Assembly: GCF_000208745.1 (NCBI RefSeq)
Contig: NC_030851.1
Location: 36,739,240 to 36,803,239 of the forward strand
Reading direction: 5' to 3'
From: Theobroma cacao
Taxonomy: Eukaryota; Streptophyta; Magnoliopsida; Malvales; Malvaceae
Length of the DNA stretch: 64,000 nucleotides
Shown here: one piece after another, positions 34,600 through 49,300 of the stretch
How positions within the stretch are numbered: position 1 is the stretch's first letter
Layout of the letters: each line of letters begins with the position of its first letter
Translations under genes and position numbers: made by a program
Notes under the pieces: model-generated
What the model saw: only the letters and a program-made list of their open reading frames with translations
Database searches by the model: none
What the model was told of the DNA's origin: nothing

Positions 34600-34920
34600 G
34601 ATAACTATCGATAGAGTCTCGGTAACTATCAAAAGATAGCTTCCCAAGAATGAATTGAATGCAACAAGGATATGATTTATCGATAGATGTTCGAAGACGA
34701 TCAATAGATGAATGCCTGGGAATGATGATGAAGAGAATGGGGTATAATCAATCGATAGATGCCCAGAAACTATCAATAGGTTACACTATGAGAATGAAAA
34801 AAAGTGCACAGAATGACATCTATCGATAGACTCGAAAAATTTATCGATAGATGAGGGGCAAAAAGTTAAGATCCGTGAAGGATCTGTCGATAGATGCATG
34901 TCATCTATCATTAGCTTCAT
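34600..34920. repeat. TATCGATAG repeat cluster, right part
   Basis: About ten copies or variants of (C)TATCGATAGATG in 320 bp, for example near 34606, 34678, 34750, 34821, 34840 and 34886, spaced about 20-75 bp. The core is an 8-bp palindrome. Diverged copies (CTATCAATAG, CGATCAATAG) lie between the good ones. The array is continuous with 28250-28345 once the LINE is removed. Confidence 0.7.
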
Positions 34921-37150
34921 GTAAACTTGCAAAAATAAAAAAGGCTTTCGGCAATCCACCCATTTAGAAAATAAAGGAGAAACAAGAGCCTTTTACTACC
35001 TTTTGACTCCCATGTCCCATATTGGAAATTTAAAGCTTGGAGAAGGCATTTTGAGGCTAGAAATCTAATCTAGAGGTAAGATTAAAGCCTTTGACCTATT
35101 GATTTTCAATTTAAATGGTTTATAATGTAGAAATCCTATGTTTTAACTTTAGTGACTATGCATGTAGAGTGCTGAGAATTTGGGATTTAAAGTGAGCCAA
35201 ATCAACAACTAAGGTAAAGATTAAGCCCATTGTTGCAGAATTTAAGGGATTTGAGCATAGTATGTTGATTAGTTATAGATTGAGCTATTTTGAAAAGTTA
35301 GAAATAACTTGAAAGCTAGAGTTTAGCTATGAAATAGAGACTAACGACATCAATAATGATGATTATGCATTTATTGAATGTTAGATTTTTATGGGAGTAA
35401 GAATGCTACCCAAATACTAAATTGTGTGGATTAAAGCTAAGGCATCGTTGAGCTACAAGCACAAGGTTGATGGAGGGACACCTGAAGTGTCAAAGTGAGT
35501 AGGGATTTTTACGAACTAAGAGCATGATGACTAAGTGTGCATATATGCTCCCAATGATAGTATGAATGTTATGTGTTATGTATGTTTAGAAATGTTGTGT
35601 CTAGACTAGTATATGCTATGAAAGTCATGTGAACTGCCTCGAAGTATTGTACCTAAGCTAAGTAAAATAATGTGGTTATGATTATGCTCCTGAGATGAAA
35701 TTAAAGTATGATGTTTGGTGTTCTAGGAATGAACTACATCCTAGCACCATGATTGATGATTTTGATGATGTGATGATATGATAAGATTATGGTATGAATA
35801 TGAATAATCGATTATGTCATGATGAAATGTATGATCCATCCGTGGATAATTCCGAATAATGATGTGACATGAGCTTGAGTGAATCTCCCCTTGTGACTAT
35901 GATTCCAGCTTGCAGGGATGGTGGTCTTGTCTCGTTTGTTGTGCATCAATGTTATGTTTCGCCTGCAGGGATGGTAGTAAGCAAGGATGATGGTTTCATC
36001 CGACCTGTGATTCCCACCTATAGTGCTATAATACCATCCATTGAGATTCGAGAATACTCTGAATGGTTATGTTTTCTGCTACTTGCTTCGGCACTAAGCA
36101 TGATATGATGATGCTATGTTGTCCGTCGGTTGGCCACCGTATGTGACTGTTATGTCCAAGGATGACCACTTTATAATATGATGTTATGACTACGTAATGG
36201 CATGCCCTAAGATGTACAAATATGAACCATGTTATGCTATGCTTATGAATTATCATGAATATAAAGGCTTGAGGTAAGAGCCATACTTGTATGTTGAACG
36301 AAAGATGATGCAATGCGAGCTCTTTGGAGTTTGAAGGATTTTGGCGTCAATGTGAGCGCTTATGAGGTAAGTATACCAATCATGTATATAGACGATCATA
36401 TGGTGGGTCCATTTATATGATAAACGAAGCCTATAGATGACTAGGATGATAAGGTTGGTAAGGTACTGTAAGAATAGACTACGATACCCTTGTTTTCTAA
36501 ATACATATATGTAAGTAATGTAGTACAACTGCCACAATAATGATAAAAGGTTCATGACAAGGGATGTCTGACCTGTTTTATTATGCATATGTTTCACCTA
36601 CCATAATGTATTTATGCTAGACGATATGTGTTATCACTATCCATGCACATTTACTTTCAAATTTATGCTCCCACTCACTTAGTATTAATCTGACTCACCC
36701 CTTCGATTGTATCATGCAAACATTGAAATTCTAGTGGTTTAGTATTGTTGTCTAGACAGACACGTATTTTGGCATCCGGTGAATTATCCTGCTAACGAGT
36801 CTACTTTACTAAGTCACAGTTATGATATATGCTTCCACTCAATGTAAATGGATTATGTGGGCACTGCATTGCCTTGTGTCTTATGTATTGTAAAGTTTAA
36901 AAGACTGAATGAGTTAACCAACGTTTGACCATATGATCAATGATATGACAATGTTTATGTACTCAAAAGCCTATAGGGATAATATTAAATATCAAAATAA
37001 GATGATTTTATGCAAATGATGATGGCTATAATGCCTTGTTATGAGTGAAATGTGTTAACGAAGATGTATATATGAGACTTTTTCGGATCTCGCGAGTTTG
37101 CCTGCCAAGCTCGTGCATGTCAACCACGGCTCCCCAATTTGAGTCATGAC

Positions 37151-37527
37151 AAATGGCATGTTTGATTCGTAGAATAAAATAGTAATCATGTAGGAATAGA
37201 ATAAATATTATGAAAAATTTAAGTCTACTATAAAGATTAAACACTTCTTTCAAGACAGGAATTTTGGAAGGATAAGCAGGTTAATTCATATACACATCCC
37301 AAATGATCACAGAAGCTACCTCACGTCTGCTATGGTGCACAAGATTTGAAATCAATGGGTGAATATACTTTTGTTTTGAACCATTCATTTTCTTCCTCCA
37401 GGAAATAGCATGGGGAAAGCCCCAAGAACTAAATCAGCCTAACTCTTTTAAATATATATATTATGCATAGCAAAAGCAAAAAAAAATCAGTAAATTCTAC
37501 AAACAACTAGTTTCCCAAGAAATCAAG
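37151..37527. other. 3' flank of the PRP40C-like gene
   Basis: Non-coding; expected to hold the 3' UTR of the leftward PRP40C-like gene. Nothing else recognised. Confidence 0.4.
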
Positions 37528-40500
37528 CTACCTTCGTTCATGGACTTTCCTCGAACCTGATGAAAATCTACCCAAATCACCAGAGCTTCTGACTTTTGCA
37601 TCTGTGCGTTTCTCTTCCTCTTGATCTAATGCCGACTTCTGCTTCCGCAACATATCCTCAGCATACCGGCGCCACAAAGCTTCCCTCTCTTTTCTCGGCA
37701 TCTTGCTATACCTGGGATCAGGCTTTAAAAGACGTTTGGCTGTTGACCATGAATTAAAGACTGTTTTCCCACCTTCTGTCTCTTGGGCAGCTGCATCTTG
37801 AGTTATAACTTCAGCTAACAGAGCTCTGAAGTCATGCGTACATCTCTAGAAAGGCCAAATAAAAGGGTTATGTCGGATGATTATTCAAACGTTCATGTTC
37901 ATAGTTGTTGCCCCTTGAAAAATAATGTATAAATAACTTATAAGTTACAAAACAATCAAATTAATCTAAATATGGTAACCATACTTCAGATGGGCTACGA
38001 TTAAATCACACCCTTCCACTTCTTTTACTGGTAAACAAACAGAACACTTGCAAGTGTTTTAACTTCAACCATATAACTTTCCCCACGCTGATAATTATCA
38101 AACTTCAGCAACTGAGAGCCTTAAATTGAAAAAAATTCCACTGTAAATCGGTTCAAAGAAATCAAAGGAGCAAAGCATGACGCCCAGTAACTCTTTAAGG
38201 GATTATTATGCGGAAAGGGAAGCTATCTAGAGTTACGAATTATTTCACTAAAAAGAGCAATAATGATGTCAACTAGATCTCAAATCCAAACAAAGATCTA
38301 TAGAGATTGTCTTTTAACACAAGAGATCTTCAGTTTATCCCTACATGGTTTTTATTCTGCTTGTATTAAATCAAAGGAAACATAGTAGCAATTTATCTAT
38401 AGGTTTAAAAGTTAAAAGCACTGGGTGTAGTTGAACTTGTACAAAAAGTGCACAACGAACATTTACTTTGACAGGATCAAAAGAATTCATGACGGAAACA
38501 TAGCACATGCAACCACTTGCTCTTACTGTTAGGGCACTTATATAAGATGCACACAAAACAAACAGGGACTATACCCTGTCCCTTAAAATTAGACAAACTT
38601 TCTATTTTCTGTACCTAAAACTGTTTGTCCAACACAAAAAGTAGACAATAACTATTGTCCTTTTTCCTCTAAATTATACCAAGAAGACAACAAAAACTGA
38701 TCAAGTAAAAGGGTAACTTCAACAACAACTTGAGTTCATATCAGGTTCCACAGAGAGAGAGAGCAAGGGAGATAAAGAGAACGAGAAAAGAACCCCATCT
38801 CAATGACATTAAATTTACTAAGGTTTAGGATGAAGTTGGTTTTTGAAACCATTTCCTATTTCAATTCTCTGAAAGAGTTCCAATTAGTTTCTTAATTTTG
38901 GGAAAATGTATTTGGTGACAAACCAAAAACCTGAGTCTTTGAATGAAATTAGCAAAAATGAATTGTGTTAGTGCTTTGAAAATAATGAAACTTGTAAATC
39001 AGAGTGGACTTTACTATTATTTTCTTAGTGTAATGATGAAACAATCATAATTTACAAATAGTGAATATCAGTTATGTTGGTTCTACAACCAATCTGTCAA
39101 ACCAAACTCAGAAAAGTTCCATAACCAATCCAGTGGCTGGTTAAAAACTCCTTTAACCTTTTTTATCTCCAATGCATCTTTGACAAATAACCCATGCATC
39201 CCATCCCCTACTTAAGCTGATGTAATAAAACAAATAATTGATTAATTTCTGTACTTTTGGAAATCAGTAGAGTGTGTGAGTGTGTGTGCACACGTGTGCA
39301 TGTGTAAGTATCATACCATATCATATCAACCTAATTCACATCGCATCTGATCTACATTTTAGTGGTATTATCAACGTTGATAGTAAATAAGTCTGATTAA
39401 CAAATGTGTTGGCCGTTCATTGAGATTCTTCATGAAGATAAAAGAAAAACAGTGATGAAGCATTAAACAATTGATTCTCCCACAATCCTATTTTCATCAT
39501 CCCCATTTGACTAAATAACATGTTTAAGAAAAGGTAACCAAAATGCATTTGATTCAGCTAACTTCTATTCCTTCATACTTTATTTTGTCTCAGTTATTGG
39601 AACATCCAAGGAAAAAAAAAGATGGACAGAAAAAATGAAACATGAGCATCAGACTTTGTTTATTGCTTAAAGTTAAGTTCTTGATCAAGTCAATTAATGC
39701 AAGTGAATATTGAATGTTATTATATGCAGTATGAGGTTTTTCCATTGTTAAAACGACATTTTGTGGCTGATGCTTATTAGCTAGACCTCAAACATGATTG
39801 AGTGTTATTGCCATTTCGCACAAGAAGTTGACTTGAAATGGGAGTAACTCTTTTGGCATATGTTTTCATGTCTCTTGAAGTGGTTCAAATCCACACCACG
39901 GCCAAAGTACAAAGCAGAAATTGAGACTATATAGCCATAGCCATCCTTTTCATTTTGGCTCATAAGTGTGGACACATCTTTCAATACTAGTCACAAACAC
40001 ATTTTCACTATAATTTTTTATTTTTATTGACAATAGAAACAGAAAAGGAACATTTTCTATGATCAAAGACACCATTATATTCTCTGGTTAATAAACTTTG
40101 ATAATTATTGTTAGTAAAGGAAAAAAATTTAAGTCTTTTAAAGCAATGAGTGTCGAGAAGGTGCCATAAACATGCTTGTAATTCTACAACCAATATACTG
40201 TCCATCAAAGAATGATAAATTATGAGTGGCCATTAAAGATCTAGTCCTATTAACAACAGTTGAGAGTGCACTTATACAATATATGACAAATAGGGCACTT
40301 TTTTTTTTCTGGACAAAGACTAATACGGCATTTAGATCACCTAAAGTTACAATAAAAACCTTGGGCAACAACAAAAATTTCTTTTGCTATTTGCTTTCAA
40401 CACCAATAAGTTCTAACCAAATATGATGAAAAGAGATTGTGAAGTAGTGATATGCATCAGTAGCTTTTTAACTCAAGGTAAAATTATGGACAATGGTAAG

Positions 40501-43338
40501 ACTTGCATTTCTCTGTGGCACTTAATCTTTTATAGCCAAGTACTAACCTAAGCAGAAAACTATTGTAGCTGCATTGAGAATGCCAAGATGGATGTCTTTG
40601 TGCAGAAGGAAGGATAAAATTAAAAGTGAATGCATTTGAGAAAAGGCGAGTATAACACCAATTGAGGACAAATGAGAGATAGAAACACAGCAACACCTAC
40701 AACTACAAGTACTCCAGTAAGAAGATGTGACTTGATAGAGGATAACCATGTCATGAAAGAAAAGTTTAAGGCTGAGGAAAAAATTAGTGGAAACTATAAA
40801 AGGACCTTGCTTTTACTAAGTTTACAGAGGATAAGGTCTCAAATAGGGAAGAATGGCACAACATAAACCATGCAGCCAACCTAAAATAACGGGATGAGGC
40901 TTCTTTGTTGTTCCATACAATTTTTTGCTAGAGATGTCATTTCAAAAAATAATAATTATAAAAGCCACCATATACATTTTTTAAGGGGATAAATATATAT
41001 TTTTAGGGCAACTTAAGAGAGAAATGTAAATTTTCAAAACTTTCGAAGCAAAACATCATTATGATATCTCACCAAACTTAGATGACAAAAAAATTATTAA
41101 CAGATATTACTAACCCACTTTGGTATGTGAGATATTGGTGGCTTTATTCATGTCTGATAACGAAACAAGTAACCCTCAACTTGGCTGCACCATTCACCAG
41201 AGATGGTTGTGATCCTCACCAAACCACCAAATAACAGAAAAGACTGTGTTTGGATTAAAAGATGATGAAAATAGATTGGATCAGAAGACCTGAAGCCTAT
41301 GTAATGACTACATTTACTGGGAAGCTTCTTTGAAACAGCATTCCTTTAAAAATTCATCTTCACCACATATGCTAAGAGAACACCCATATAACATCATAGC
41401 ACATATGCCTATACTGGGAAAATGCATATTTTGGAAAGAACTAATTAACATGATGCAGCTGTTGCCAAAGAACTAGCGTAGGAAAAGATATTACTTAGCA
41501 TCAACTATAAACGGGAGCAGCAGCCTTTCAAAAAAAAAACAAATGGGAGCAGCAGGACTGTATGACGAATTATCTTATAATTTCATCAGCATATTGACAC
41601 ATATAGTTGCAAAATTACCTCAAACAGCATCTTTATGTGTTCACGGAAGAGCTTCTCTGTATCCGATGGATCTAAATCAGGATTCGCTGCACGTCCCTGA
41701 GGATCCTTTTCCAACTTAGGCTTTGACTCCGTCCAAGATGCCTATGAAGATTAATAGAAGCAGGTAGTGAATAACTAGTCAAGTTCCAAATAAGCCAGCC
41801 ACAAATGAGGGTTCAAGAAGATTTGAATTCTCAAACAGATTAGAAACTTAAAACATAATCTTCAAAGAAAAAGTTTGGCAATTAGTTACATCTGACAGGA
41901 TTATAGATGAATGCCTCGTCTATGTCATAATAATAAAAAAATAAATACACTAAACGATACCTATTCAAACTAGATATTGTACTAGTTTAGCAATGCAATG
42001 ATAAAAACACGACCATATAGAGAGAAAAAACTTGGTTATTCTTATCTATTCTAACTTAAATAAAGTCTTGAATCATTCAAACACCAAATGAAGGCCATAT
42101 TTCCTGGTATTCTAAAAACTCAATTTTGACTTTTCTTGACACCTTTGTCTTTCACATTAAAAAACCAATTAGGAAACTTAGTGCTTACTTCCTGAGATAT
42201 GAAACTGTATACTCAACACAGGACAAGTAAATTGAACTCACTACCTAGCAGGAAAATATAAATGCTTACATTTACATATCCAGACTTCAAAATTAACTAT
42301 ATTTCAATTGTTCATTCAGTTTCTATTACTGGCAATGTAAAAAAAAAAAAATCCATTTACATATTATAAAACAGGGAAAAAAAGCGAATGAGATTGGAAC
42401 AGACCTCGGATTATGGAACTATACAGATGGCCATGCATCAAATAGATTTAAAATATTAGTTGTTTTAGTCTTGTATCATCCAGAAACAAATTGTTAGAGA
42501 ATAGTATATACCTGAGGATCTTTAATTGTTTCCACAAGCAAAGCTTGAAAAGATGCAACCGCCTCCTTCCTGCGAACTTTTAGCCGCACCCTTTCCATTT
42601 CTTGTTCTTCTCTCTCTTTCCTTTTCCGCAACTCACGCTCTCTTTCCTTCAGCTTCTCCTGCAAATGATTAATAAAAGGTCAAAATTGTTCAAATACTTT
42701 AGGCAATTCTGATTATACATAACTGTTTTTTTTAATATTTGTAGAATTCCCTACTAAAACAAACAACAAATCAAAGTATGAAATTAAAAATGACATGAAT
42801 ATGTAATCACATTGGGTATAATTAGAAAAACAAAAAGCATAATAACTACAGCCTTCTCTTACATATAAACAGATCTATCATTTAGGAAGCCTATTAGAGA
42901 AGAGTTGTCTAATCTCTTTTGTCTGACTTGTTAAAAAAAAAATCTGTTCCAATATTCCCACAAAACAAAATTTTTCATGGGGCCATAAGTTCCATGCCCT
43001 ATTAACCCATTCTTGAAAGAAATTTTAAGCTGTGCTTGGAAGAGGGTTCCAAAATTTTTAAGAATGTTGAATCAAGGGAATAAAAAATGCAGCAAGTTAG
43101 AATACAAGAAGTTAGAATCTATTTGAGAAACAACTCAAAATTTTTAATTCTATCTTTTGTTGCTCAGCAATTCATAGCTGTGCATCCTTGTATAAACACC
43201 ACCTAACTACACTTGTAAGTTCATCCCAACCTTCCAACACCACTAAAACATCTCTATAATGTCAAAACCACAAGCAAACACCACCACCAGAGCCAAAATA
43301 GGAAGTTAAGTGTGTACATGTGCGGCAAGAACAAAGTA

Positions 43339-43369
<31 letters not shown>

Positions 43370-46300
43370 AGTTAAATTGCCAAAATTGTGGTTGTGAGAA
43401 TTTAATAGAGTTCTATGGAGAGATGAGTGGAATAAAAAAAAAAAGCAAATCTAATATCACTAAATTTCATAAGGAGGTAGAGAAGCTTCAATAGCTTCAG
43501 GAAGGAGGACAGAACCGGTACCTGGAAACAGTCCACCAATGGCTAGAAGGTCTGTTTGAGAGTTTATCTCTCCCCTTCATCCATTCTAATGTCATGTTTC
43601 TATTATGGAACTGTGAAATGACACCGCTTTGCACATTATTTCAAGTGATGATGTGAGTCTATAAAACCACCCAAAATAACCTTAGGAAAAAGCCAATTGA
43701 ATCATTGTTTTAGCTGAAAAAGCAATTTGAGATATTCGAATTCAAAATCCCTTTCAAAATGAAGTCGCTTCTTAGAAATTTTCAAACCATACTCTTAATA
43801 CTTCATCCATCGCTCCTTTTATACATAACACATCGATGAACCAGATAAAAGAACATCAGATTTGTTAATACATATATGGCAGAACAATTCCACACGCAGA
43901 ACTAATGGGTCATGAGGCTACAGTGAAGTTTAACATGCACAACCTGAAACATCAGAACCAACATGCAATACCAGTTTGTTTATGCCAGAAAGAGAGAGCA
44001 AGAGAGAGTATATAAACCTCTTCCTCCTTTTTCACTCTTTCCTTTCGTTCTGCTTTCTCTTCTACAGCTTTTAGTTCAGATATGTACTCATTGAACAAAA
44101 CCTCCCTATCCTCATGCTTAACACATTTATACCTCGGATCATCCCTTATGCTATCCTTCACCTGAAACAGCCAAAAAAATAAAGGTGAGAAAGTGGGCCA
44201 TATTTCCCAGCATAAGGGACACTCATAAAAGATATAACAACCAAGATATCTCTCTCTTTTACATGTCTGCACACTCACACACAAACATGAGCAATCCAAT
44301 GAAGATGCACAAAAACTTTCATGAAAAGAATGGTCCCGATAAATTCCAATTCAACTAGACAAAAGATATGCAAGATGCCTAATGTCAAAGAACATACTCT
44401 CCAGAGGGTATGAAAAACCCAATAACCCAATTTAAATTTTGACATACCCTGGACCAACGGGAATTAACAGTTATATCTCCTTTCTCTTTAAGCATGGACT
44501 TAAGACTAGAGGCAGCAGCAGCACGAATAGCTTGAGCCTTTTCTTCAGCAGCCCTCTTTAAAGGAAGAACCCTGAGACAAAAGCAAAGACATTTCATAAC
44601 CAGATCATAAAAATATGAAGAAAAAATGAGACATTTACCATTCAAACCAAAAGAGATCAAGGGCTAAAGGACAAGCCCAAATTGAATATAAGCATCTGGG
44701 CCCTAGCCTACCACCTGCTGACAAATGTTGCTTTCAAGGTTTATCATTAGAAAACTTCCTCTATCTAGGGACAACCGAACAAGTTCAACATAAATTTTAA
44801 TAAGGATTGAGTCAAAAGAATATCATATGCAATTGTAATAGCACAGTGGAGACGTAACACATGTTGTGCAGGGAGATCAAAACAGGAATTTGGATGTGAG
44901 CAACAGATATGACTAGGCCATTTATCTTACTTCTATAATAAAAAGAAACCAAAAAGGGAAAGGGAAGAAAAGAGTATGTTTTAGTCTAACAAGTCTACCA
45001 AAAAAATCAAAGGGTAAAAGCTAAAAGTAGCACAAAAACACAAACAGCTTAAAGTGTCCAGGATGCATGTCCAGCTTGTGATATACTGTGGTGATCAATA
45101 GATGTTTAGACGAATAGCTCTTTCACATTAGTGCCATAGACTCTTCTACTACGGAACCACAGCCGCACTAATTGCTTATAAGCATTATATATTATAAGTT
45201 CTAATATTGTCTAAACAGGGACCTTCACAGCCAGATACAGAATTATCTTGTTTCTCTTGTTGCAATGGTAGAAACACAAGTGCTCAATTAAACATGTGCA
45301 CATCTCTCTGAGTGTGTCTTCAAGCATGCCCGCCAGTGCAATAGCATTTGTGTGAGCATTGCACGCATTAGTTTGTGTGAGAGAGAGATGGAGAGAGAGT
45401 AGAAGGGGAAGGAGGGAATGAAAGGGAGGAAGCAAGGGAGGGAAAGAAAAGGTTGAGTACCAAATGTTTACCATCGAATTTGAGAGATCAAAAAGAAAAC
45501 AGAGAAAAAGAGGAGGGAAAGGCGAAGTTAACATAAGAAAATAGCACCATCCATCTATATTCTAGAACAATAAACAATTCAAATTCTTTTAGTAAAATTT
45601 TGACAAGTTATTAAAAACTTTAGTCAATTAAAGCACTCAGGAAAGCCCAAGCACATATTTCTTTGTGCATTAGGCATTTGTAAAAGCACCATGGCCACTA
45701 CAACCAAGTAGATACAGCAGGTTGGCACAACTAGGCAAAGCAGCACAAATTAAATCGAGAAAGAGTGGAGTCTATCTTAGTAACATTACCTTTCAGTTAA
45801 TAGAAGCTCCCGATCCTTACGATCCAAAGCCTCAAATCGCAGATCACTTCCCCACTTTCTTTTGAAAGTCTGATAATTGGTGTTGTGATCAATATCCTGC
45901 AGGGTGAGAATCGGCCTGTCAGAAATCTACAGTTCAACAATTTCAATGAAGTAGGATGTTTACCACAGCTGACAAATGATGACATTCAATTCTTAGCAAT
46001 CAATGAAACCTCTGATGCTTCATCCAGCAACTGCTTAAATCCCTCTATTGCAGCCTTCAGAGCTGCTCGTTTTTCTCGCCGTTCCTCCTCAGCTCGCGTC
46101 TTAACATAGTGTTCAAACAAGGTCCTCCTGGCAGAATGACTTGGAATAGCCTGCAATAGTATGCACTTCTACCAATTAGAATTCCAACCAAACCTGCTAG
46201 TCAATAGTTAATATTATGCTCAATAGGAGGACTTCATAATGAAGCACATCAAGGAAGAAAACTTAAATCTATTACCAACTCAAAGAGTGTGACAACAAAG

Positions 46301-49300
46301 AGAACGCACATGTTACTTTGACAATAACAGCCTTGTAAGCTTTCTTCATTTGCATACTTAAACCATCATTTTGTCATTCTGTTCAACGTTTTAACACGGC
46401 AAGAAAAATAAAAGGAAGGCTTCAGCTTAAACTTTTTTAAAAACAAGGATCTTTACCAGGAAAGCATCCTTTCATCCGAGAAAACAAATTAAAAATAAAG
46501 GGTACAATAAAAGGTCCCCTCTTAAAAACGCCCTTCAACAAAATATATCACCCATTTGAATAGACATACAAAAAGATAATATACCCAGAGTACAGAAACG
46601 AGTCTCACCTAAAGTGCACAAAGTAATGAATCCAATAAACAAGACTCAAGGAATTTCACCAACAGGGAAGGCACCCATAATTACCAAGAAAAAGTAATAT
46701 AAAATCTTTAGTCTCAACAAACCTTAAAACGTGGATCAAACACTATCTTTGGCAGTTCCTTTTCCCATTTTGAGAATGGTGCTACTCCCCGTTCTTTGAG
46801 CATTTCCTGTAAATTTCACTTGCATGATAAACAAATAGACTACAGCTACGAAATCAAATTGCAGTAATACAACCAAGAATAACCACATTTTGGAATATGC
46901 AACAAACTATAGCACTACAGACACCTTAAATTGCATAATACACTCTTCCTTAGAAGGTCCACTGTCTGTATCCTCAGAATCTGAAGAGGAATCAGATATG
47001 TTACCATCCCCATTAGCATCTTTTAGCTTATCTTTGCTGTTCTCACTTTGCAAGCCCTTAACATCAACTGCTCTTGAGCCATTTAATTCTTGTGCTGCTG
47101 TTACTGGCATAACTGGAACAGATGATGATGAAGAAGAAGGAACTCCAGAGTCTTGCAACTTCTTCTTAATTAAATCCAGTGCAGATGAGGAACCTGGCAC
47201 CACCGAGGTTCTTAAAGGCATGGCATCACGACCACCTGTGCTAACAGCAGGAGCACTCAAACTTATTGGAGTAGATCCTTTTTCCGCCACAACATCAATA
47301 TTTGGTACTGGCACAGCATGCTCCTTTGAAACATCATTATCCTGTTTCTTTCTCAACTCTGCTACTTCACTAGGGATCTGCCAACTACTAATCTGATTGG
47401 AAAAAAGAAAAACACAATGTAAAGAAGGGAAAAATATCAATAACTAGGAAATACAAATAAGTTCAATGAGCATTAGCAGTGATGTAGATGTTCAATATTT
47501 GTTTCCTTGTAAGTTTACTCGCATCCAAAAAGGTGAAAATAAGCAGAGCACCAAGAAAAGTAAAAGAATTATGAATTGATAATTTCGTAAAACGTGGCTT
47601 TATAAACAAAAAACAGTAATAAACCTATAACACACATTGTCAGAAGCAAATGGAGCTTAAAGGAATATGGTATATACATGCCAATATCTGTCTTATTTGA
47701 AAATGCACAAGGCTTGATGAATGTGACAATTTATGCATAAGTCACCTCAATTATTTATTATGTTTTGTCTTCAAATGGAAATATGTTGTCCTATTACAGC
47801 AACGATTATTCAATCCATCATCCTTCTAAAACACAATTAATGTTCCTTATTTTTAGTGCTGAACAAAATTGAGACAGTCAAAAATGGAAAGATGGACTAA
47901 CATTATAAATAGAGAGAATAATATGTAAATGAACACACTAAGATCTCTTTCTGGATTTTAATAGGAGAAAGTTCATATACCATGAGATAACAGACCACCC
48001 TTTTTAGGAAAAAGGTTGGTTTTTAAAATTCAAACTTTCATGCACCGCCGTAAAGACATTGCTTTTACATACTGTAGTAAGATGAAATTCCAAGCACCCC
48101 AATTACCACCATACTGCTATTCATAACCTTTCAATCTATTTTCTTTATTGCAAAGCAATGACTGAACAACTTAGCACCATCCTAAACATATGTCATAATG
48201 GGAAAAACTACTTTATACTTTCTGAAAGTGCACTCACATAGTAGAAACCATGTGTCTAGTTCAATTGTCAAAAAGAATACAATAAGAGATGATAAATTTT
48301 TAGAAATAGAAAACATACAACAATGAAAAGTAATTGCTTTCAAAGTAAAACCAACAAAAGAAAGAGAAAATAAGGAGCAAATGGCATAAGAGAAAACACT
48401 ATATCTAACTAAAGGCATCTAAACATTAGCATGTAACCATATGAAGATATGCTAGTATGTCCACATAGCAAATTATAAACTCAATATGAATGATGGCCGT
48501 ACTAAAATGAGATGGTCCATCAACAACTTCATTCAATTTAAAACAATTTTAAGATTTTTGGGGGACTAAGCTCTTTGGAAGCCAAAGATCGAAGTTATAA
48601 CTATTTCAACAACAAAAACATAATCCGTAAGTCTGGTTGAATATGTCCTTAAAAGTTATTAATCATTAAGTTCCAGTGGCCAAGGGCACTACATGTTCAC
48701 TATTTTGGGTTTTATCTTGAGCTTAGCAAGTCATTAGATGGTCTTTAGCTTGTCTAAGTTGGATCTCTTACTAAATATAAATAAGCCAGTGAGGAACCGT
48801 GCATATTTCTACAATTCAAAATTTATTAGAAATAATTTCAAAAAGAACTGGGTATAAACTCTGTGCTATATCTGGGTTTGCTTGAGATATTTTCAAACAT
48901 GAATGATATGTTATAGATTAGGGTAAAAAAAACAAACAAACCAATTAACATAATATAAAAACTACAACAACATACCAGATACAAAAATATCGATTCAGTC
49001 AACAGTTTACTTTTCTTTTGATCTTATTATCGCATGTTGTCTATAAAATTTAATAACCATAAGCCATAAAAATCCCTTACATTTTCCAATTCTAACATAC
49101 TGAATTCCATTGGAGAAAAAAACAAGCTAGATATTGAATTAAACTTTGATACACTACCTTGGTTTTGCTGTTGTAGTAATATTTTTTGCCATCACTTGTG
49201 GTGACCAGTGCCCACTCTGTTCCTGCCAATTGCTCCCTGTAAAAAGGAGGCATGGCATTATGAAGAAAATATATCAAGATTGGGAGGCTTCCTCAAGATA

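Larger units (their letters stand above)
27890..37150. mobile_element. LTR-like non-coding sequence (possible solo LTR), split by a LINE
   Basis: With the LINE at 28372-34564 removed, about 3 kb remains. It is non-coding, ATGATG-rich and has the look of long LTRs of plant Tekay/Del-type Ty3 elements. It has a run of TATCGATA-type repeats and ends near TTTGAGTCATGACA (37137-37150), which resembles known LTR 3' ends. No primer-binding site, polypurine tract or gag/pol sequence is seen beside it, so a solo LTR is likelier than an intact element. The boundaries are approximate and no target duplication was confirmed. Confidence 0.4.

Noticed and set aside
35869..36597. ORFs of 79-114 codons in the LTR-like region
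   Set aside because: They lie in ATGATG-rich LTR-like DNA, overlap on both strands and carry no retroelement domains.
39860..39895. GGTTCAAATCC, a tRNA/SINE B-box-like word
   Set aside because: No A box at the right distance and no cloverleaf or CCA-end structure.
43312..43494. 60-codon ORF containing an RERERERK run
   Set aside because: Product of a (GA)n microsatellite in an intron.
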